DNA of 6,830 nucleotides. It comes from Candidatus Parcubacteria bacterium (GTDB lineage: Bacteria; Patescibacteriota; Minisyncoccia; Phycocordibacterales; UBA1006). The stretch is from positions 1 through 6,830 of the forward strand of contig JALVPH010000013.1 of the NCBI GenBank assembly GCA_027031875.1, given 5' to 3'. Position numbers and translations under genes: made by a program. Each line of letters begins with the position of its first letter. Position 1 is the stretch's first letter. The notes under the pieces were generated by a model that was given only the letters and a program-made list of their open reading frames with translations, was not told the origin of the DNA and searched no databases. Below are positions 1 through 4,230 of this stretch, one piece after another.

Positions 1-2
1 GA

Positions 3-328
3 ATACACTACGTTCTCACGAGTGAGGAAAAGGTTGAAATTGAGCGATTGAGAGTAGAGTATGGATACTGTGCGAAAAAGATTGCTTCTTCTGCTACACT
101 GTCGGTATCGGAATCAACGGTGTATCGTTTTCTCCAAATGAGAATGCAGTGATTGAGAGAAGCTTTCGCACAGACGAAGAAGAGTTCATCTTTCGGAGAG
201 CACCTTTTACAAACTATGATGACCTACGACAGAAGTATGCTGAGTGGTTACTGTGGTATAACTACGAGAGACCGCATCTTGGAATTGATTGTAAGAGACC
301 AATTGATATTATTCGGGAGAGAGTGTAA
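3..328 (+). pseudogene. Internally deleted rve/DDE transposase remnant (IS481/IS3-like)
   Basis: Two transposase pieces lie side by side in different frames. From position 3 (open at the window edge) to the TGA at 150-152, one frame reads as a helix-turn-helix segment, with LTSEEKVEIERL followed by VSESTVYRFL. From about 131 to the TAA at 326-328, another frame gives the end of an rve integrase core. It shows SPNENAVIERSF, whose Glu fits the last catalytic residue of the DDE triad, and WYNYERPHLGI, a hallmark of the C-terminal end. The HTH piece stops being transposase-like at about 125-132, just where the C-terminal piece begins. The catalytic Asp-containing middle, roughly two thirds of a normal protein of over 300 residues, is therefore missing and the join is out of frame. 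It cannot encode an active enzyme. The N-terminus lies outside the window and no inverted repeat could be identified. The IS481 versus IS3 assignment is uncertain. Confidence 0.82.
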
Positions 329-355
329 CAAAAGTGGTGAAGTATTAAGGAAGTG

Positions 356-383
356 TTTACTAAAAGAGTTATTGTATTAGAAT
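356..383 (+). promoter_or_regulatory. Possible promoter of the small membrane protein gene
   Basis: TTTACT (356-361) is separated by 16 bases from TAGAAT (378-383). The -10 box ends 8 bases before the ATG at 392, so transcription would begin at or next to the start codon. The match is moderate in an AT-rich stretch, but the geometry is the same as for other genes in this window. Confidence 0.35.
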
Positions 384-391
384 AGTGGCAT

Positions 392-649
392 ATGAGTTTA
401 AGCATAGAAAAATTCTTAATAAAGAGAGGAATTGCGCAAGATAGAAAACAGGCCAACATCATAATGTTGGGAATCATTATTATTTGCATAGTTATCATGT
501 TCTTTGTTTCTCGAGAGAAAAAACACAATCATTTCACTAGTGAAAAGTTGACTCCAGAAGAGATTAAGCTTATGAAATTGGAGGGAAATAATGATTTTTT
601 CCAAGACGAATCTATACCTCAAGATAAACAGGGGAGAAAGAACCTATAG
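392..649 (+). CDS. Small single-span membrane protein, unknown function
   Basis: This is an 85-residue protein that I do not recognise. It has a short N-terminal segment with several charged residues (MSLSIEKFLIKRG...), one strongly hydrophobic span at about residues 22-40 (IIMLGIIIICIVIMFFVS), then a basic patch (REKKHNH) and a polar, acidic C-terminal tail of about 40 residues. There is no signal peptidase site, so it is probably anchored in the membrane by its single helix. Topology is uncertain because both flanks of the helix are positively charged. No ribosome binding site is visible before the ATG, and a -10-like box sits 8 bases upstream. The TAG stop (647-649) is inside the terminator hairpin at 635-666. 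The gene lies between a dead transposase and a pilin unit on the same strand, but the terminator separates it from the pilin, so a shared function is only a guess. Reading-frame length, the clear helix and the matching terminator support a real gene. Confidence 0.7.
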   Translation: MSLSIEKFLIKRGIAQDRKQANIIMLGIIIICIVIMFFVSREKKHNHFTSEKLTPEEIKLMKLEGNNDFFQDESIPQDKQGRKNL

Positions 650-670
650 GTTTATAGGTTCTTTCTTTAA
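635..670 (+). terminator. Rho-independent terminator overlapping the gene end
   Basis: A perfect 14-base-pair stem, AGAAAGAACCTATA (635-648) with TATAGGTTCTTTCT (653-666), has a GGTT loop and a T-rich right edge. The TAG stop of the 392-649 gene lies at the top of the left arm and the loop. It separates that gene from the pilin promoter 20 bases on. Confidence 0.8.
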
Positions 671-684
671 TAAAAGGATGGCTC

Positions 685-693
685 TGCTATAAT
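685..693 (+). promoter_or_regulatory. Extended -10 promoter of the pilin gene
   Basis: TGCTATAAT is a perfect TATAAT (688-693) with the TGn extension. No good -35 box is seen; the best is TTTAAT at 666-671. The box ends 7 bases before the ATG at 701, so the mRNA should start at the A of the ATG or within a base or two of it. The transcript would be leaderless. Confidence 0.75.
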
Positions 694-700
694 TAAGTGT

Positions 701-1216
701 ATGAAGAAGATTGTAAAGGACAGAGGATTCACCCTCATTGAACTCCTCGTTGTTATTACTATTATCGGGATACTTTCAACAGTCATTATTGCATCACTTA
801 GTGCAGCTCGTAGAAAGGCAAAAGTAGCGAAAACACAAGTCATGTTAAATCAAATGAAGATTTATGTGGCGGGTGCACAAATCAACCAAAATCTCCTCCT
901 CCGTGATATTACTGGGAGTAATAATACGTATGACAGTTGTCCCACAGGAGTAGATCTATCTCAACTTCCCTCAACTCATCCTTGTGTCGCTGATTGGAGG
1001 CATGCTATTGATGACATTATCGAAGCTTACGATTCTAGTATATCTGATAAGTCTGCTTACTATACCGATGCATGGGGGTCTCCTTTTCTCCTCGATGAGA
1101 ACGAGTGGGAGACTCCTGGTGTATGTCAGGTAAATACACTTACTTCTGCTGGAGAGGATAGAATGGCATTTACAGCGGATGATATTACAATTGTGCTACC
1201 TTATGAGAGGTGTTAA
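701..1216 (+). CDS. Type IV pilin / GspG-like pseudopilin
   Basis: This 171-residue protein has a class III (prepilin) signal. The basic leader MKKIVKDRG ends in Gly9, followed by FTLIELLVVITIIGIL. This places prepilin peptidase cleavage after Gly9, the mature N-terminal Phe to be methylated, and the conserved Glu at mature position 5. Residues 10-32 form the hydrophobic helix that anchors the subunit in the membrane and packs the filament core. The C-terminal half contains DAWGSPF (123-129) and SAGEDRMAFTADDI (149-162). These resemble the DPWG and Ca-binding-type loops of GspG-like pseudopilins. Cys80, Cys95, Cys142 and Cys171 could form two disulfides outside the cell. The gene is probably the first of a two-gene unit with the cytochrome b5-like gene. 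No pilus assembly genes (ATPase, PilC, peptidase) are in the window, so it is either an orphan or its machinery is elsewhere. Family is certain; major pilin versus minor or pseudopilin is not. Confidence 0.92.
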   Translation: MKKIVKDRGFTLIELLVVITIIGILSTVIIASLSAARRKAKVAKTQVMLNQMKIYVAGAQINQNLLLRDITGSNNTYDSCPTGVDLSQLPSTHPCVADWRHAIDDIIEAYDSSISDKSAYYTDAWGSPFLLDENEWETPGVCQVNTLTSAGEDRMAFTADDITIVLPYERC

Positions 1217-1227
1217 TAGATAAAAAT

Positions 1228-1689
1228 ATGAGAAGAAAACTTACAAAAAGAGAAAAGAAAATGCTTATTGCTCTCGGTATTGTTGCGCTCCTTGGAGCAG
1301 TTATTTTGTTCAGTGTCTATAAGTCTTCAAATAAAGGGACAAACCCTTCTAATGATAAATCGAAACAGAAAAAAGAAGATAAGAAAAAGAAGACCTTGAC
1401 ATCACACTATTCTGGAGGGGGAGGAGTTCACGGATCACATGGATCTTCTTCAGGAGGTGGTGCCATATCTGTTACGGAATTCAAGAAACACAGGAGTATG
1501 GATGATTGTTGGGTGCTTATGAATGGAGAGGTTTATGATATTACGAATTTTATCCATACCTACCCAGAGTACAAAGAAGACATTGTAGGATTTTGTGGAA
1601 CCTTTGGCTTTGAGGCAGGGTTTCTCAAAGAGAATCCCATATATGAGAGCATCAAAAAACATTCACAGAAAAAAGGTGTTATTCGCTAG
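1228..1689 (+). CDS. Membrane-anchored cytochrome b5-like domain protein, heme ligands apparently lost
   Basis: The protein is 153 residues from ATG 1228. A GTG at 1210, overlapping the end of the pilin gene, would add six residues. ATG is preferred because it starts a typical basic N-terminus (MRRKLTKREKK). A membrane helix spans about 11-30, followed by a Lys/Ser-rich linker and a Gly/Ser/His stretch (62-78). The C-terminal domain (80-153) has cytochrome b5 landmarks: VTEFKKHRSMDDCWVLMNG, then EVYDITNFI and a following Cys-Gly (123-124). In the family, the first heme-ligating His sits in HPGG after this segment. Here the aligned motif is YPEY (112-115), and the region of the second ligand also lacks an obvious equivalent. 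His110 or His145 might substitute, but the simplest reading is a b5 fold without heme. The ATG lies 12 bases after the pilin stop, with no promoter or ribosome binding site between, suggesting co-transcription and reinitiation. The partner and substrate are unknown. Confidence 0.8.
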   Translation: MRRKLTKREKKMLIALGIVALLGAVILFSVYKSSNKGTNPSNDKSKQKKEDKKKKTLTSHYSGGGGVHGSHGSSSGGGAISVTEFKKHRSMDDCWVLMNGEVYDITNFIHTYPEYKEDIVGFCGTFGFEAGFLKENPIYESIKKHSQKKGVIR

Positions 1690-1824
1690 GTTGTAAATAA
1701 GTTGAGTTCTACTTATAAAGGGATTACCATTTTTGATGAATACATATGCTATAGATACAGTAAGATATTGACGGAATCATAGGGCACTACACACGAGAAG
1801 CGATTAACCATTCGTGTTAAAAGG

Positions 1825-1856
1825 AAAAACACAGAACAAATCGTTCTGTGTTTTTT
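1825..1856 (+). terminator. Rho-independent terminator
   Basis: ACACAGAAC (1829-1837) pairs perfectly with GTTCTGTGT (1843-1851) around an AAATC loop. It is flanked by A's on the left and a T run on the right (1851-1856), so it could act in both directions. It lies 136 bases after the cytochrome b5-like gene. It may end that operon with a long 3' tail, or end a separate small RNA. Confidence 0.75.
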
Positions 1857-1894
1857 CTTTCAACAAAACTCTCACAACAAAAATGAACTGACTC

Positions 1895-1910
1895 TTTCAC
1901 GATCGTGAAA
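1895..1910. repeat. Perfect 16-base palindrome
   Basis: TTTCACGATCGTGAAA is fully self-complementary with no loop. It is flanked symmetrically by GAACT (1885-1889) and AGTTC (1916-1920) about the same centre, making an imperfect 36-base dyad. The shape suits a dimeric DNA-binding protein better than a hairpin, but it lies between two gene ends and not at a recognised promoter. No regulator can be named. Confidence 0.5.
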
Positions 1911-1950
1911 AGGGGAGTTCAAATGGTTACATAGAATTTATGTGTGGAAA

Positions 1951-1978
1951 GTAAGAGAAAACACCGATTAGGTGTTTT
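1951..1978 (-). terminator. cysS terminator with the stop codon in its loop
   Basis: AAAACACC (1958-1965) pairs with GGTGTTTT (1971-1978). On the minus strand the second arm runs into TTTTCTCTT. The loop, TAATC on the minus strand, contains the TAA stop codon of cysS (1968-1970). Confidence 0.7.
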
Positions 1979-3365
1979 TCTTTTGCACAATCTGTTCGCC
2001 ATTTACATCCGCAACAGAGTACCCCATCTCATTAATTTTTGCTCGTAGCGCATCAGAAGTTTCCCAATCTTTCGCTTCACGCGCACGCGCACGCTCCTGG
2101 AGAAGTTGTGTGAGCTCTTCTGGAAGCGTTTCCTCTTCTTCCTCATTTTTTTCACTCATTTCGTCAAGCTCCAAGCCGAGCACCCGATCAAAGAGGAGAG
2201 CGGTTCCAAGCTTTTCCTCATCAGAAATGTCTGATTTGAGGAGTGTGTGGAGCACCGCAAGTGCTTCTGCAGTATTGAAATCATCCTCAAGTGCTTCTTT
2301 GAAACGCTCTACGAAAGAGCTATTCTCTCTCAAAACCTTTCCTTCCGTCTTTCCTTTCAAGTCGCGGATGGTGCGATAGATTCTTTTCAATCCTTTTTCT
2401 GCTCCTTCGAGAATTTCCCAAGAGAAGTTCATTGGGGAACGGTAGTGTGCTTGAAGGTAGAGGTAGCGAAGCGCGAGAGGGGAGAACCCTTTCTCTTCGA
2501 GCGTACGGAGAGTGATATTTCCTCCTTTCGATTTTGAGAGTTTCTCTCCGTTGATGTTGAGAAATTCTCCGTGAAGCCAGTAGCGCACAAACTGCTTTCC
2601 TGTTGCACATTCAGATTGAGCAATTTCGTTGTTATGGTGAACGGGTTTCAAATCTTTTCCTCCAGTGTGGATATCAATTGTTTCTCCGAGGTATTTCATC
2701 GACATTCCGGAACATTCAATATGCCATCCAGGGAATCCTTGCCCCCAAGGGGAGGGCCATCCGTTTTTTTCATCAAACTTCCAGAGTGCGAAATCTGCAG
2801 GGTGTTTTTTCTCGGTATTCTCCTCAATACGTCCTTGTCTATCTTTTCGTTGGATTCCTCCGAGCTTTCCGTAGTCTTTCATTTTTGAAGTGTCGAAGTA
2901 GATTCCGTCACTCGTTCGGTAGGTGTATCCCTTTTCCTCAAGTTTTTTCACGAGTTCAATGTCCTCGAGAATGTGTTGCGATGCTTTTGGCATCACATGA
3001 GGGGTGAGGATGTTGAGGTTTTTGAGATCTTCCTTAAACGCATCAGCATAGAAATCAGCAATCTTGAGCATATTTTCAAGTGTAATCTCCATATTGTGAC
3101 GCTTGAGCGCTTTCGTCATTTTGTCATTTCCTTCATCACCGTCAGAAACGAGGTGTCCGATGTCGGTGATATTCATCACTTGTTTTACATCATATCCGAG
3201 GAACTCAAATGTTCTTCTGAGAATATCGCCCATAAAGAAAGAGCGGAGGTTTCCAATATGAATGTAGTCGTATACGGTTGGACCGCAATGATACATCGTC
3301 ACCTTTCCTTCAGTGATGGGGACGAAATCTTCTTTTGTTCGTGTGAGAGAATTGTAAAGTTTCAT
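1968..3365 (-). CDS. cysS: Cysteinyl-tRNA synthetase
   Basis: CysRS attaches cysteine to tRNA-Cys in the cytoplasm using ATP. The 465-residue protein is a complete class I synthetase. CGPTVYDYIHIGN (27-39) carries the HIGH-type signature in its usual CysRS form HIGN, and KLSKS (275-279) is the second ATP-binding motif. The zinc site is intact: Cys27, Cys218 (in WHIECSGMS), His243 and Glu247 (in PVHHNNE). FPGWHIECSGM and HTGGKDL are typical family blocks. After about 320 a helical DALR-type region follows, with a Glu-rich insert (about 403-413) and a short C-terminal tail. The start MKLYNSLTRT at 3365 is chosen over an in-frame codon at 3383 because the extended -10 box (3382-3374) overlaps the longer version, while the CysRS family normally begins with a similar L-YNT/S-L segment. 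The gene diverges from rplU, is monocistronic and ends in its own terminator. Confidence 0.97.
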   Translation of the reverse strand: MKLYNSLTRTKEDFVPITEGKVTMYHCGPTVYDYIHIGNLRSFFMGDILRRTFEFLGYDVKQVMNITDIGHLVSDGDEGNDKMTKALKRHNMEITLENMLKIADFYADAFKEDLKNLNILTPHVMPKASQHILEDIELVKKLEEKGYTYRTSDGIYFDTSKMKDYGKLGGIQRKDRQGRIEENTEKKHPADFALWKFDEKNGWPSPWGQGFPGWHIECSGMSMKYLGETIDIHTGGKDLKPVHHNNEIAQSECATGKQFVRYWLHGEFLNINGEKLSKSKGGNITLRTLEEKGFSPLALRYLYLQAHYRSPMNFSWEILEGAEKGLKRIYRTIRDLKGKTEGKVLRENSSFVERFKEALEDDFNTAEALAVLHTLLKSDISDEEKLGTALLFDRVLGLELDEMSEKNEEEEETLPEELTQLLQERARAREAKDWETSDALRAKINEMGYSVADVNGEQIVQKKNT

Positions 3366-3373
3366 ACGGATGG

Positions 3374-3382
3374 AGTATAGCA
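3374..3382 (-). promoter_or_regulatory. cysS extended -10 promoter
   Basis: Read on the minus strand, TGCTATACT combines a TGn extension with TATACT (3379 to 3374) and ends 8 bases before the chosen ATG. The -35 region is poor (TCCACT at 3401-3396). It supports MKLYNS as the start and a leaderless or nearly leaderless mRNA. Confidence 0.7.
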
Positions 3383-3411
3383 AGAGAACGAGAAAAGTGG
3401 AGGTGCATTTC

Positions 3412-3439
3412 TTGTCATTTTCCTCTTTTCCGCTATACT
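3412..3439 (+). promoter_or_regulatory. rplU promoter
   Basis: TTGTCA (3412-3417), a 16-base spacer and TATACT (3434-3439), ending 10 bases before the rplU ATG. A start about 7 bases after the box leaves a leader of only about 3 bases, with no room for a Shine-Dalgarno sequence. Confidence 0.78.
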
Positions 3440-3449
3440 AGCGGGCGTT

Positions 3450-3770
3450 ATGGCAAAGTTTGCAGTGATTGAAACCGGTGGGAAGCAATACCGCGTTTCA
3501 GAGGGTGATATCATCACCATTGAGAAATTAAAAGGAAATTATAGTGAGGGCGATAAGATTGCTTTTGAAACTATTTTACTCTCCGATGATGGAAAGGAGA
3601 CGAAGGTAGGAACCCCACACCTCACAGGAAAAGTAGAAGCAACACTTCTCGAACAAGGGAAGGGAAAGAAAGTTGTGGTTATTCGCTACAAAGCAAAATC
3701 ACGACACTTCAAAAAGAAAGGACATCGTCAGGAGTACATGAAGGTAAAAATTGAGAAGATTGCAGTATAA
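3450..3770 (+). CDS. rplU: 50S ribosomal protein L21
   Basis: L21 binds 23S rRNA in the large ribosomal subunit. The 106-residue length matches the family (about 100-105). The diagnostic start MAKFAVIETGGKQYRVSEGD is present. The basic C-terminal signature follows as YKAKSRHFKKKGHRQ (about 79-93), then a final beta strand EYMKVKIEKIAV. In most bacteria rpmA (L27) follows rplU directly. Here a promoter, a repeat array and tRNA genes follow instead, so the usual rplU-rpmA pair is split. The start is fixed by the family N-terminus and by the promoter, which ends 10 bases upstream. No clear hairpin terminator follows, so some read-through into the repeat and tRNA-Asp is possible. Confidence 0.98.
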   Translation: MAKFAVIETGGKQYRVSEGDIITIEKLKGNYSEGDKIAFETILLSDDGKETKVGTPHLTGKVEATLLEQGKGKKVVVIRYKAKSRHFKKKGHRQEYMKVKIEKIAV

Positions 3771-3771
3771 C

Positions 3772-3799
3772 TTGTCATTTTTACGTTCTCTGTTACATT
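3772..3799 (+). promoter_or_regulatory. Promoter before the repeat array and tRNA-Asp
   Basis: TTGTCA (3772-3777), a 16-base spacer and TACATT (3794-3799) with a TG extension at 3791-3792. The -35 box and the next four bases (TTGTCATTTT) and the spacer length are the same as in the rplU promoter. Transcription would start near 3806, at the first hairpin of the array, and run into tRNA-Asp. Confidence 0.6.
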
Positions 3800-3824
3800 A
3801 ATGTTCGAGGGGAGTCCCTCGTTT

Positions 3825-3851
3825 GCACCGGTAAGCATAGCTTTCCGGTGC
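3825..3851 (+). repeat. tRNA-acceptor-like hairpin, copy 1
   Basis: GCACCGG (3825-3831) and CCGGTGC (3845-3851) are identical to the 5' and 3' acceptor strands of the adjacent tRNA-Asp. Between them, AAGC (3833-3836) pairs with GCTT (3840-3843) around an ATA triloop, with a U-U mismatch at 3832/3844. Confidence 0.75.
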
Positions 3852-3858
3852 TGCACTC

Positions 3859-3892
3859 GAAGATAATGAAAATATAATTTTCATTATACTTC
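3859..3892 (+). repeat. AT-rich bulged stem-loop, copy 1
   Basis: GAAG (3859-3862) pairs with CTTC (3889-3892). Past a single bulged A (3888), ATAATGAAAAT (3863-3873) pairs perfectly with ATTTTCATTAT (3877-3887) around an ATA loop. Confidence 0.75.
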
Positions 3893-3898
3893 TCGTTT

Positions 3899-3925
3899 GC
3901 ACCGGTAAACATAGTTTTCCGGAGC
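3899..3925 (+). repeat. tRNA-acceptor-like hairpin, copy 2
   Basis: GCACCGG (3899-3905) faces CCGGAGC (3919-3925) with one A-A mismatch. The inner stem is AAAC/GTTT around ATA. Compared with copy 1 (AAGC/GCTT), a G-C pair has become A-T on both sides, a compensatory change. Confidence 0.75.
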
Positions 3926-3932
3926 GGCATTC

Positions 3933-3965
3933 GGGAATAATAAAAGTAAACTTTTATTATGTCCC
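3933..3965 (+). repeat. AT-rich bulged stem-loop, copy 2
   Basis: GGGA (3933-3936) pairs with TCCC (3962-3965). Past a single bulged G (3961), ATAATAAAAG (3937-3946) pairs with CTTTTATTAT (3951-3960) around a TAAA loop. The architecture matches copy 1 although the basal stem sequence is different. Confidence 0.75.
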
Positions 3966-3971
3966 TCATTT

Positions 3972-4046
3972 GCACCGGTAGCTCAATTTGGTTAGAGCAC
4001 CCGCCTGTCACGCGGGAGGTTGCGAGTTCGAGTCTCGTCCGGTGCG
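3972..4046 (+). tRNA. tRNA-Asp (GTC)
   Basis: The 75-base cloverleaf is complete: acceptor GCACCGG/CCGGTGC; D stem GCTC/GAGC with the GGTTA loop feature; anticodon stem CCCGC/GCGGG with loop CTGTCAC, giving anticodon GTC; variable loop AGGTT; and T stem GCGAG/CTCGT around TTCGAGT. The discriminator is G (4046), as expected for Asp. CCA is not encoded, so a CCA-adding enzyme must supply it. Its 5' end is contiguous with the repeat array. Confidence 0.96.
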
Positions 4047-4053
4047 CAGAAAG

Positions 4054-4075
4054 CAAGGATAATTCCTTGTTTTTT
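4054..4075 (+). terminator. Terminator after tRNA-Asp
   Basis: CAAGGA (4054-4059) pairs with TCCTTG (4064-4069) around TAAT, followed by six T's (4070-4075). It separates the two tRNA genes, and the -35 box of the second promoter overlaps it. Confidence 0.78.
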
Positions 4076-4094
4076 CTTTTTCTTTTATTATACT
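4067..4094 (+). promoter_or_regulatory. tRNA-Thr promoter
   Basis: TTGTTT (4067-4072), a 16-base spacer and TATACT (4089-4094). The -10 box ends 10 bases before the mature tRNA, leaving only a few bases of 5' leader for RNase P to remove. Confidence 0.6.
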
Positions 4095-4104
4095 TTTCCG
4101 TGTT

Positions 4105-4178
4105 GCCACCTTAGCTCAGTCGGTTAGAGCGCATCCATGGTAAGGATGAGGTCCGCGGTTCAATTCCGCGAGGTGGCT
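4105..4178 (+). tRNA. tRNA-Thr (GGT)
   Basis: The 74-base cloverleaf is complete: acceptor GCCACCT/AGGTGGC; D stem GCTC/GAGC; anticodon stem CATCC/GGATG with loop ATGGTAA, giving anticodon GGT; variable loop AGGTC; and T stem CGCGG/CCGCG around TTCAATT. The discriminator is T. CCA is not encoded. Confidence 0.96.
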
Positions 4179-4184
4179 CACTGT

Positions 4185-4211
4185 GCGAGTTGTTCTCGCT
4201 TTTTCTTTTTT
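4185..4211 (+). terminator. Terminator after tRNA-Thr
   Basis: GCGAG (4185-4189) pairs with CTCGC (4195-4199) around a TTGTT loop, followed by a long T-rich run (4200-4211). It begins 7 bases after the tRNA. It ends just before the rlmH -10 box, which also argues against any rlmH start upstream of 4231. Confidence 0.75.
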
Positions 4212-4215
4212 GGGA

Positions 4216-4224
4216 TGCTATCAT
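4216..4224 (+). promoter_or_regulatory. rlmH extended -10 promoter
   Basis: TGCTATCAT is an extended -10 box ending 6 bases before the ATG at 4231. No clear -35 is seen. The expected mRNA begins at the start codon. Confidence 0.6.
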
Positions 4225-4230
4225 TTTGCG

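Larger units (their letters stand above)
1690..1967. other. Intergenic region between convergent genes
   Basis: No convincing gene is present in these 278 bases. In order they hold: a small AT-rich inverted repeat (ATAAGT 1697-1702 with ACTTAT 1711-1716); an extended -10-like TGCTATAGA (1747-1755); a pairing of ACACGA (1791-1796) with TCGTGT (1812-1817); a strong terminator (1825-1856); a perfect 16-base palindrome (1895-1910); and the left arm of the cysS terminator. Confidence 0.7.
3806..3971 (+). repeat. Tandem two-hairpin repeat array abutting tRNA-Asp
   Basis: Two related units follow each other with a period of 74 then 73 bases, measured between the three occurrences of TTTGCACCGGTA (3822, 3896 and 3969; the third is the start of tRNA-Asp). 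Each unit has a short tRNA-acceptor-like hairpin (3825-3851 and 3899-3925) and an AT-rich stem-loop (3859-3892 and 3933-3965). A GC-rich mini-hairpin, CGAGGG/CCCTCG (3806-3821), precedes the first unit. Bases differ between units but the pairing is kept. No protein is convincingly encoded. Whether it is a spreading palindromic element, a decayed tRNA duplication or a structured RNA cannot be decided here. Confidence 0.8.

Noticed and set aside
153..380. Possible 75-residue protein on the plus strand
   Set aside because: It overlaps the transposase C-terminal piece in another frame, whose conserved motifs (NENAVIERSF, YNYERPH) show the true reading frame.
1697..1716. ATAAGT/ACTTAT hairpin as terminator of the b5-like gene
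   Set aside because: The stem is short and AT-only in its outer part and no T run follows; the hairpin at 1825-1856 is far better.
1972..3380. Several plus-strand reading frames of 64-135 residues
   Set aside because: All lie antisense to cysS, whose motifs and length are complete; they are low-complexity, Ser/Phe-rich shadows.
3806..3971. CRISPR-like array
   Set aside because: Only two units, each fully structured, with AT-rich palindromes where spacers would be; the intervening segments are related to each other and not unique, and no cas gene is near.
3806..3971. T-box or other amino-acid riboswitch ahead of tRNA-Asp
   Set aside because: No T-box core sequence or specifier loop is visible, and such elements precede protein genes, not tRNAs.
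3793..4056. 87-residue minus-strand reading frame
   Set aside because: It runs antisense through tRNA-Asp and the hairpin array; its apparent codons are explained by the RNA gene and the repeats.
4183..4230. Longer N-terminus for rlmH
   Set aside because: It overlaps the tRNA-Thr terminator and the -10 box, and the family begins with MKLYIL-like sequence at 4231.
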